Below are positions 1-4,965 of a stretch of DNA of 5,442 nt, piece after piece. The notes beneath the pieces are model-generated. The model had not been told where the DNA came from. It saw nothing but the letters and a program-made list of their open reading frames with translations, and searched no databases. The DNA is from Verrucomicrobiota bacterium. GTDB lineage: Bacteria > Verrucomicrobiota > Verrucomicrobiia > Chthoniobacterales > UBA10450. The DNA is taken from positions 1-5,442 of the forward strand of contig QHOR01000182.1 in NCBI GenBank assembly GCA_003219395.1. The letters are read 5' to 3'. The stretch's first letter is position 1. Each line of letters starts with the position of its first letter. The translations under genes and the position numbers were made by a program.

Positions 1-556
1 TCGCTTCGATGGCTGGGGCGTAATCAATAATCCTCAACTGTGCGCCGCTTGCGAGCATACCCAGGTCGCGTGGATGCCGTGGCGTCGGTGGATGATGCAA
101 GAACTCCGCGGGATAGCCTTTTACGATTCCGTCGACATCGTGAACACGCAGCTGACGTTCGTCGACCAGGAGCCGACTTGTTGGCGGGTCGCCTTTGAAA
201 AGCGTCATTGTCCCTTCAATTCCCCAAATTCTGCCGATCAGCGATCCGATTAACAGGGTGATGATCCCGAGATGGGTGATGAGAAAGGCGACATGATGTT
301 TGCGCCATGGCCAACGAGACAGCGCAGAACAAGCAAGGTTTGCCCCAAGTAAAACAAGCCAAAGATTGAACCAAGGCGCCCTATAAACGTAGGCGCGCGA
401 AACTTTGGCGTCGAAGCTTGACTCGTAGAGTGTGCCTGCTATCGCGGCGACAATGATCACCGCAAGCAGGACGACTGCCAGCTTCAGCGATGCGAAGAAT
501 TCGAAAATCCGATTGCGCTGCCAAGCGGGCTGCTGGGATGAGTTCGAGCTTGCCAT
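1..556 (-). CDS. resB: ResB/Ccs1-like cytochrome c biogenesis protein, N-terminal part (runs off left edge)
   Basis: This is a partial gene, with 185 codons visible and the C-terminus beyond position 1. The family (ResB/Ccs1, system II) is a membrane protein that works with CcsA/ResC to carry haem across the membrane and attach it to apocytochromes c. The translation fits the start of the family. A cytoplasmic N-terminus leads into a first membrane helix at about residues 24-42, preceded by the typical FFASLKLAVVLL. Then come YVYRAPWFN and a second helix (about 62-80), a basic segment RWPWRKHH, and a third helix (about 88-108, FLITHLGIITLLIGSLIG). After that the extracytoplasmic domain begins (WGIEGTMTLFKGD). 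The start is the ATG at 554-556. The frame stays open back to a stop at 650-652 but offers no better start, and no clear ribosome binding site is visible. A ccsA partner would be expected nearby, outside the window. I am fairly sure of the family. Whether it is a full ResB or a shorter ResB-domain protein cannot be seen. Confidence 0.85.
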   Translation of the reverse strand, partial: MASSNSSQQPAWQRNRIFEFFASLKLAVVLLAVIIVAAIAGTLYESSFDAKVSRAYVYRAPWFNLWLVLLGANLACSALSRWPWRKHHVAFLITHLGIITLLIGSLIGRIWGIEGTMTLFKGDPPTSRLLVDERQLRVHDVDGIVKGYPAEFLHHPPTPRHPRDLGMLASGAQLRIIDYAPAIEA

Positions 557-927
557 GCCAAGATCGACACATTCCGCGAGGAGAATGCGGCATTCAAGGT
601 GGAAGGCGCTGTCCTCAACGCCTTGGCAAAATACATGAGCCAGCGGCGACTAAATTCTTGCGTTCGCAACCGCTGCCGCCATAAATCATGCCTTCCCGCC
701 CTGCAGCCATCTATTTCGATCGGGGTGCCCTGCCGATTCGTATTTTCGAAGAAGCCGAGCCAGCGTACACATCTTGCCGGTCATTGCGCGACTTTACGTC
801 GGCAATGCCGGATAAATCGTGCGAAAAACTCCAGGTCGATGCAGCGCAAATCGCCTATCATCGAGTTGAACCTGGCCGACCGTGGCCATCCTTCGATGAA
901 GGATTTGCAGCGGGTCTTCCATCCACC
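557..927. other. Non-coding gap between the resB-like gene and the DUF883-like gene
   Basis: I see no credible gene in these 371 bases. Open frames on the plus strand (599-973 and 688-1053) have no ribosome binding site, no recognisable domain, and run antisense into the 3' end of the neighbouring gene. Two short perfect inverted repeats are present. TTGCG-tt-CGCAA lies at 658-669. ATCCTTC-gat-GAAGGAT lies at 888-904, about 24 bases past the stop of the DUF883-like gene. The second could be a weak transcription end for that gene, but it lacks the following T-run of an intrinsic terminator. The promoter of the resB-like gene should lie here, but no convincing -35/-10 pair was found. Confidence 0.6.
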
Positions 928-1428
928 TCAACGCGTCCAGGCTTTCCAGCGTTTGCGAATTGGTTTTGCGTAGCGGTCCACGTCGAGCTTTTTCAATTGT
1001 TTCACGCCATCTTTTACTGCTTCAGCCGAATCTTCATACTTTTGCCGCGCTGATTTGAACAACGGCCAGAGAAAAGGCAGCGAAAGAACGCCCCAGTCGA
1101 CATGTCCCAGTGGCGACTTCAGCTCCAGTTCAGTCTTTCGCTCCCCGGTTGATGCAAAACGGATAGCTAATCCAATCGCAATGCCGAGTCCCAGCGCACC
1201 AAGGATGGTCGGCACGGGATTTTCGCGTACGAAGTATTCAGTACGCTCCCGCGCGCGGCCGGCTTTTTCTTTTGTTTCATCCCACGTCTGGCTCATGGTC
1301 GTGGAAAATTTGTTTGTTGCTCGACGAAACTGCTCACGCCCACCCGATCCAATTTCTTCTGCGCCCGACTGAACCTGAGTCGGCAGCGGTTCGTCCCTCG
1401 TAAGATTGTTTTCGTTCGGATTAATCAT
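928..1428 (-). CDS. DUF883/YqjD/ElaB-like membrane-anchored protein
   Basis: This is a 166-residue protein. Residues 1-60 are polar and probably helical (EQFRRATNKFSTTMSQTWDETKEKAGRARERTE). They are followed by YFVRENPVPTILGALGLG and a glycine-rich membrane helix at about 73-91. The pattern 'amphipathic helix, then Y-V-R-E-N-P, then a GxGxxxG-type helix' is that of the DUF883 family, which includes the E. coli inner-membrane proteins YqjD and ElaB. Those are linked to ribosome binding and stationary-phase or stress survival. Unlike those proteins, which end soon after the helix, this one carries about 75 further residues. They include a second hydrophobic stretch (DWGVLSLPFLWPLF, about 111-124) and a very basic C-terminus (KQLKKLDVDRYAKPIRKRWKAW). 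The start ATG at 1426-1428 follows an AT-rich leader without a Shine-Dalgarno sequence. The gene appears to stand alone. The family assignment rests on pattern only, and the function is unknown. Confidence 0.7.
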   Translation of the reverse strand: MINPNENNLTRDEPLPTQVQSGAEEIGSGGREQFRRATNKFSTTMSQTWDETKEKAGRARERTEYFVRENPVPTILGALGLGIAIGLAIRFASTGERKTELELKSPLGHVDWGVLSLPFLWPLFKSARQKYEDSAEAVKDGVKQLKKLDVDRYAKPIRKRWKAWTR

Positions 1429-1586
1429 ACAAAATAAAATCGAAAATGACCGGCAGTTTGCGCCTCTTGACTTCTGTAGGCGTTGGTCTCCGGAGGCCCT
1501 ATGTCAACGAAGTCAGCTGCGAAGTGTGCCCTGATGTCCTACACGGCAGCTGTATCGCGCTCTCGGCCTGCGCAGAACGTCAGCCG

Positions 1587-2102
1587 CTATAGCAGTTGGC
1601 GGTACGCCTGGTAAATCTCCTTGTCCCATAGAACGAATATCACTTTATCGAGCTGGTTCTGAGTCGTGAGGAAATCTCGCGTGGTTTTTACCGCGATCTG
1701 CGCTGCTTCTGGAATCGGATAGCCGTATGCGCCGCAACTGATCGCCGGGAAAGCGATGCTCTTGATTCTATTTTCAACCGCGAGCTGTAACGAACTGCGA
1801 TAACAATTCGCCAGGATCTCAGGCTCATGCTGTTTTCCTCCTTTCCAAACCGGACCGACTGTGTGAATGACGAAGCGGGCAGGCAATCGATATGCGCGAG
1901 TAATTTTCGCTTCACCGGGTCGACAGCCGCCCACGGTCCGGCATTCTGCAAGTAACTCAGTTCCCGCGGCGCGATGAATCGCGCCATCGACCCCACCGCC
2001 ACCAAGAAGCGTGGTATTCGCCGCATTCACGATCGCATCCACATCGAGCTTCGTGATGTCGCCCCGGATGATCTCGATCTTGCTATCGGGATTCTTCATC
2101 AT
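1587..2102 (-). CDS. ymdB: Macrodomain protein, O-acetyl-ADP-ribose deacetylase (YmdB/MacroD type)
   Basis: This 171-residue protein is a single macrodomain, close to the 177 residues of E. coli YmdB. Members bind ADP-ribose. They hydrolyse O-acetyl-ADP-ribose, a sirtuin by-product, and several remove mono-ADP-ribose from acidic residues; they are cytoplasmic. Visible hallmarks in order: GDIT (14-17) contacts adenine; VDAIVNAANTTLLGGGGVDGAIHRAAG begins at about 21, with Asn26, Asn29 and the candidate catalytic Asp39; CRPGEAKIT; FVIHTVGPVW (77-86); and the phosphate-binding loop AFPAISCGAYGYP (117-129). Nothing essential appears to be missing. One small deviation is AYRLPA where GYxLPA is usual. 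Two adjacent ATG codons (2100-2102 and 2097-2099) could start it, and neither has a clear ribosome binding site. It lies downstream of pdxH in the same direction, but an intrinsic terminator separates the two, so it probably has its own promoter. The substrate in this organism cannot be told from sequence. Confidence 0.93.
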   Translation of the reverse strand: MMKNPDSKIEIIRGDITKLDVDAIVNAANTTLLGGGGVDGAIHRAAGTELLAECRTVGGCRPGEAKITRAYRLPARFVIHTVGPVWKGGKQHEPEILANCYRSSLQLAVENRIKSIAFPAISCGAYGYPIPEAAQIAVKTTRDFLTTQNQLDKVIFVLWDKEIYQAYRQLL

Positions 2103-2112
2103 CGCTTTTGAG

Positions 2113-2141
2113 AAAAACGACCAGACAGGCCGTGGTCTGGT
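2113..2141 (-). terminator. Intrinsic terminator downstream of pdxH
   Basis: Read on the minus strand, a perfect 7-bp stem ACCAGAC/GTCTGGT (2135-2141 and 2120-2126) encloses an 8-base loop. It is followed after CG by TTTTT (2117-2113). The hairpin starts about 64 bases past the pdxH stop and ends 11 bases before the macrodomain gene's start. It should therefore end pdxH transcription and uncouple the two genes. A TATAGT box just upstream of the stem (2145-2150) could be a -10 element for the macrodomain gene, which would place this hairpin in its leader. No matching -35 was found, so that reading is weak. Confidence 0.65.
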
Positions 2142-2204
2142 AAAACTATAACGTCGTTACGTCGAATTTCTCCGATTCAACGCATTAACATGGCGAAGCC
2201 ATTC

Positions 2205-2855
2205 TCATGGCGCGAGCCGATCAATCCGCCAGCCACTGTCCTTCTGCCGAGTGTAACGGAAGCGATCATGCAAGCGGTTCGGGCGACCCTGCCAAAATTC
2301 GATCATATCCGGCGTCAGGCGATACCCGCCCCAGTGCGGCGGTAACGGAATCCGGCTGTCGGCAAAGCGTTCCGTCATCTCGGCCATGCGCGCGTCGAGC
2401 ACGCGGCGGCCGTCGAGGACTTTGCTTTGACGCGAAGCCCATGCACTCAGCTGACTGCCCACGGGCCGCGAATGAAAATACGTTTGCGACTCTTCACGCG
2501 AAGTCCTTGCTGTTTCCCCGCTGATGCGGACCTGTCGGTCCAGTTCGATCCAATAAAAAGCCAGCGCCGCGTACGGGTTGGCATCGAGCTGCTTTCCTTT
2601 TTCACTTTCGTAGTTGGTAAAAAAAACGAAGCCGTCCTGGTCGAAACCTTTCAAGAGAACAATGCGCACGGATGGCCTACCGTCAGCCCCTGCCGTCGCC
2701 AGGCTCATTGCATTCACATCTCGAATCCCGGCCTCAATCGCAGCGGTAAACCAGTTTCCAAATTGCTTGATCGGATCCGCGTCAAGATCGCTTCGGCGCA
2801 GGCCGTGCGCTGCGTGTTCGTAACGCGAAACGGTGGGGTCACGTGGCGTTTGCAT
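2205..2855 (-). CDS. pdxH: Pyridoxamine/pyridoxine 5'-phosphate oxidase
   Basis: PdxH uses FMN and oxygen to oxidise pyridoxamine 5'-phosphate or pyridoxine 5'-phosphate to pyridoxal 5'-phosphate. It is the last step of one B6 route and of salvage; the enzyme is a cytoplasmic homodimer. The 216-residue product matches E. coli PdxH (218) from end to end. Visible motifs: PSVRIVLLKGFDQDGFVFFTNYESEKG (about 61-87), which forms the FMN phosphate and ring site with Arg64, Lys69 and Lys86; AFYWIELDRQVRISG (99-113); YFHSRPVGSQLSAWASRQS (126-144); and PHWGGYRL (173-180). Last come IEFWQG and the C-terminal signature RLHDRFRY...WRIDRLAP, with Arg194 and His196 equivalent to the substrate-binding Arg197 and His199 of E. 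coli. The ATG at 2853-2855 gives the expected N-terminus, and no strong ribosome binding site precedes it. A promoter lies just upstream and a terminator downstream, so it looks monocistronic. The assignment is very secure. Confidence 0.97.
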   Translation of the reverse strand: MQTPRDPTVSRYEHAAHGLRRSDLDADPIKQFGNWFTAAIEAGIRDVNAMSLATAGADGRPSVRIVLLKGFDQDGFVFFTNYESEKGKQLDANPYAALAFYWIELDRQVRISGETARTSREESQTYFHSRPVGSQLSAWASRQSKVLDGRRVLDARMAEMTERFADSRIPLPPHWGGYRLTPDMIEFWQGRPNRLHDRFRYTRQKDSGWRIDRLAP

Positions 2856-2875
2856 AAGCCCGACGATGGTCCTGC

Positions 2876-2904
2876 ATAATATTGCGCCGCACGGACATTG
2901 TCGA
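2876..2904 (-). promoter_or_regulatory. Sigma-70-like promoter of pdxH
   Basis: On the minus strand TCGACA (2899-2904, five of six matches to TTGACA) and TATTAT (2876-2881, five of six matches to TATAAT) are separated by exactly 17 bases. Transcription would start around 2869, leaving a leader of only about 14 bases before the pdxH ATG, which fits the lack of a strong ribosome binding site. It is the best promoter match I saw in the window. No experiment supports it here. Confidence 0.55.
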
Positions 2905-3027
2905 CCCGCTGACGCGATTCACCAATTGTCGGAGACGATTTTCTGAAGCTCGCTTCGCTATGTGAGAAGCCTTGCCGTCCGCGCGCGAGCCCGGCCGTTA
3001 GAGCGGAAACGCTTGCCTGTAACTGCT

Positions 3028-3520
3028 TTACTTCTGATCGTTTAGGACAGTTCGAGGTCGCGGCTTGTTCAGCTCAACCCGAGCGGTCACCTTTTGGATT
3101 TGCGCTGCCTGCTCTTTCACTATCGTATCGAGCGCTGCAATTTCTTTCTTGAGTTCCAGCACCGTGCAATGCTCTGTTCCCGAAAAGGGCGAAGGTTCCA
3201 TTGGCCGTGTTTGCCTCCAGCCGCAGTGTTGCCAAAGAGCGCTCCAGCGCCCGTGGCTGTATTTCCATGTGCCGCGTTCACAAGGAGTGCCCCAGCGCCG
3301 ATGCCGGTATTGAAATTGCCTTCTGTGTTGGTGAGAAGCGAAAACAAGCCAACCGCTGTGTTGTATGTCCCAGTGCTGAGGCTCAAAAGGGGGTTCTGGC
3401 CTTCTGCTGTGTTGCTCCGGCATAGCCGCCGTCCGGCGGCGGGGTGACGGACTGCGCGTGTGGCAAGAGTCCAACGCAAATAATTACAATCACAATGAGA
3501 GTTAGGTTCTGAAGCTTCAT
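3028..3520 (-). pseudogene. Broken secreted NTAxG-repeat protein with S74-like coiled-coil tail
   Basis: The remains of one gene are spread over three reading frames. It starts at the ATG 3518-3520 with a clear signal peptide (MKLQNLTLIVIVIICVGLL, then PHAQS) and PPPDGGYAG; this frame stops at 3383. Near 3415 the homology moves to a second frame reading SNTAEGQNPLLSLSTG. Degenerate repeats follow: NTAVGLFSLLTN, NTGIGAGALLVN, NTATGAGALFGN. Near 3214 it moves back to the first frame (NTANGTFALFGN), and at about 3174 to the third frame. There it reads EHCTVLELKKEIAALDTIVKEQ and a coiled-coil end, stopping at 3028. From memory, intact relatives carry many more repeats plus an endosialidase-chaperone-like (S74) domain before this tail. 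A middle part therefore seems to be deleted. Intact members are secreted or surface proteins of unknown role. A 176-residue open frame (3120-3650) covers only the middle and has an artificial N-terminus. Assembly error is the main alternative to true decay. Confidence 0.75.
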
Positions 3521-3662
3521 ACTTATTTTTCTTTCTGTGAGTTTTTCCCGGTGTGATTGACCCTGCCCGCCTGAGGCCCGACGCCTGAACAGGGAGGAAA
3601 GTTTCGGGAGAAAAGCTTCCTACCGGCCCCCGATCCAGATTGGGTCGCAAAGCTCAGTTTCG

Positions 3663-3687
3663 AAAAAAACCTTGGCTGCTTAGCAAG
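3663..3687 (-). terminator. Intrinsic terminator downstream of the cysteine desulfurase gene
   Basis: Beginning 10 bases after the stop codon on the minus strand, CTTGCT-AAGC-AGC(C)AAG forms a six-pair stem with one bulged C and a four-base loop. It is followed by G and seven T residues (3669-3663). Position and T-run fit a Rho-independent terminator. It separates this gene from the repeat-protein pseudogene downstream. Confidence 0.65.
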
Positions 3688-3696
3688 AAAAATTCA

Positions 3697-4857
3697 CTAC
3701 CGAGCAGTGGTCACAGGTGTCGGTCTCGCGCTTTGCCGCAGCTTCTCGATGACTTTTGGAACGAATTCAATCGCGCGATTGATTTGCGCCTCCGTATTGA
3801 AGCGGCCAAACGAGAAACGCAGACTGCGTCGGGCGTCGTCGCCGTTCGGATTCATTGCCCGCAGTACGTGCGAAGCTTCCTGTGAACCGGTCCGACAGGC
3901 CGAGCCGGCTGAGCAACAGATGCCTTGTCGGTCTAACAAAAGAAGTGCGGCCGAAGATTCGATGCCTTCGAACGAAAGACTCGATGTGTTTGAGAGCCGC
4001 GCAGCACCTTCACCATTCACTGATACACCGCTGACATTTTCAACCACTGACTTCTCAAATCGATCGCGCATGGACCGAATATTACGTTTTTCTTCGGTGA
4101 GGTATTTGAGGGCCTGCTCGGCTGCTTTTCCAAGGCCAACAATTGATGCGACGTTTTCAGTCCCGCCACGTCGCCCGTTTTCCTGGCCGCCGCCGGCAAT
4201 CAATGGATTGAAGCGGGTGCGGCGGTCAATGTAAAGCGCGCCCACGCCTTTTGAGCCATGAAATTTATGCGCCGAAAGAGAGAGGAAATTTATCGGCGTG
4301 TCACGGAGCCGCATCGGAATTTTCGCGGTCGCTTGGACAGCGTCTGTGTGAAACGGGACGCCTTTCTCACGGCAGATTTCAGCGATTTTCTCAATTGGAA
4401 ATATCACGCCGGTCTCGTTATTGGCCCACATAACTGAAACGAGCGCCGTTTCCGGGCGAATCGCAGCTTCCAATTCGGCAAGGTCGAGATTCCCGTGCTT
4501 GTCGACGCCGAGAAATGTGACGTCGCATCCTGTTTGGCGCAGCACGGCGCTGTGTTCCACCGCGCTGGAGACCAAATGCCCGCGCCGAGCCTGAAGATGC
4601 AGCGCCGAATTGATCACTGCATTATTGGATTCTGTGCCGCCACTGGTGAAAACAAGCTCCGTCGGTTCACAACCGAGCAACGCGGCGAGCCGTTCCCGCG
4701 CCAGATTTATGGCTTTCCTAGCCATGGCAGCAAAGCCGTATCCACTCGACGGGTTACCGTAATGCCTGGTCAAAAACGGCAGCATTTCCTCAATCACAGC
4801 GGGATCAAGCTGTGTCGTGGCGTTGTTATCGAGATAGATGATTTCGTTGTCTGTCAT
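3697..4857 (-). CDS. Cysteine desulfurase, NifS/IscS class
   Basis: This PLP enzyme takes sulfur from L-cysteine, giving alanine and an enzyme-bound persulfide used for Fe-S clusters, tRNA thiolation or other sulfur transfer; it is cytoplasmic. The 386-residue length is typical of class I enzymes (NifS 402, IscS 404). Visible landmarks: YLDNNATT (8-15) and GNPSS near the N-terminus; SGGTESNN (72-79, cofactor phosphate); His102 in VEHSAV, stacking on the PLP ring; NNETG (146-150); HTDAVQ with Asp172 and Gln175. Next come SAHKFHGSKGVG with the Schiff-base Lys198, RGGTEN (230-235), and GICCSAGSACRTGS with the catalytic Cys321 on its mobile loop, followed by ASHVLRAM. Two extra cysteines (314, 315) sit just before the loop. 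All key residues are present. No iscU, iscR, nifU or thiI lies beside it, so the sulfur acceptor is unknown and I give no gene symbol. hisC is divergent upstream. The start ATG at 4855-4857 gives the expected N-terminus. Confidence 0.96.
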   Translation of the reverse strand: MTDNEIIYLDNNATTQLDPAVIEEMLPFLTRHYGNPSSGYGFAAMARKAINLARERLAALLGCEPTELVFTSGGTESNNAVINSALHLQARRGHLVSSAVEHSAVLRQTGCDVTFLGVDKHGNLDLAELEAAIRPETALVSVMWANNETGVIFPIEKIAEICREKGVPFHTDAVQATAKIPMRLRDTPINFLSLSAHKFHGSKGVGALYIDRRTRFNPLIAGGGQENGRRGGTENVASIVGLGKAAEQALKYLTEEKRNIRSMRDRFEKSVVENVSGVSVNGEGAARLSNTSSLSFEGIESSAALLLLDRQGICCSAGSACRTGSQEASHVLRAMNPNGDDARRSLRFSFGRFNTEAQINRAIEFVPKVIEKLRQSARPTPVTTAR

Positions 4858-4876
4858 TATGCACTTTCGTGCTCCT
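4858..4876 (-). promoter_or_regulatory. Ribosome binding site of the cysteine desulfurase gene with an intervening tetraloop hairpin
   Basis: On the minus strand AGGAG (4876-4872) lies 14 bases before the ATG, too far for a usual site. The stretch between contains a perfect hairpin GCAC-GAAA-GTGC (4872-4861) with a GNRA tetraloop, then ATA and the ATG. If folded, the hairpin would bring the AGGA close to the start codon. It shares one G with the Shine-Dalgarno sequence. The elements are plain in the sequence, but their role is an inference. Confidence 0.35.
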
Positions 4877-4879
4877 GCT

Positions 4880-4913
4880 CTTACTCCTTAGACCAAGCAT
4901 GAGCAAGAGTAAG
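4880..4913. repeat. Inverted repeat in the divergent desulfurase-hisC intergenic region
   Basis: CTTACTC (4880-4886) and its exact complement GAGTAAG (4907-4913) flank 20 bases in the 108-base space between the two divergent starts. Shorter related GCTC/GAGC copies lie alongside. It could be an operator acting on both genes or a leader hairpin of the desulfurase transcript. No convincing -35/-10 pair was found for either gene here. Chance occurrence is also possible. Confidence 0.3.
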
Positions 4914-4965
4914 CGAGGGACTACTCGATTGGAAACTTATCCTGCTTCGACTTAATCTTCCGCGC

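Noticed and set aside
381..669. Minus-strand and plus-strand open frames over the start of the resB-like gene
   Set aside because: They are shadows. The ResB frame, starting at 556, carries the membrane helices and family motifs.
888..904. Perfect 7-bp inverted repeat as an intrinsic terminator of the DUF883-like gene
   Set aside because: There is no T-run on the 3' side in the direction of transcription. It is noted in the gap entry only.
599..973. 124-codon plus-strand open frame
   Set aside because: The composition is low-information and Arg/Ser-rich, typical of a chance frame. It also lies in a non-coding gap and runs into an antisense gene.
688..1053. 121-codon plus-strand open frame across the gap and the end of the DUF883-like gene
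   Set aside because: It has no ribosome binding site and no recognisable motif, and it overlaps the well-supported minus-strand gene antisense by 126 bases.
2842..2877. Out-of-frame ATG at 2877 opening a 12-codon upstream ORF before pdxH
   Set aside because: It lies within the predicted -10 box, so it should not be in the transcript.
2945..2956. GAAGC-tc-GCTTC inverted repeat between the pseudogene and pdxH
   Set aside because: The loop is too small for a stable hairpin and there is no T-run; it is likely chance.
3065..3447. Plus-strand open frames across the repeat-protein region
   Set aside because: They are antisense shadows of the repeats and lack initiation signals.
3028..3520. Programmed frameshifting rather than a pseudogene
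   Set aside because: Three shifts in different directions, with no slippery heptamer or consistent downstream structure, plus an apparent deletion, fit decay or sequencing error better.
3120..3650. 176-codon open frame as an intact gene
   Set aside because: Its N-terminal 70 or so residues are translated from non-coding leader and from the signal-peptide region in the wrong frame. Only the middle repeats are genuine.
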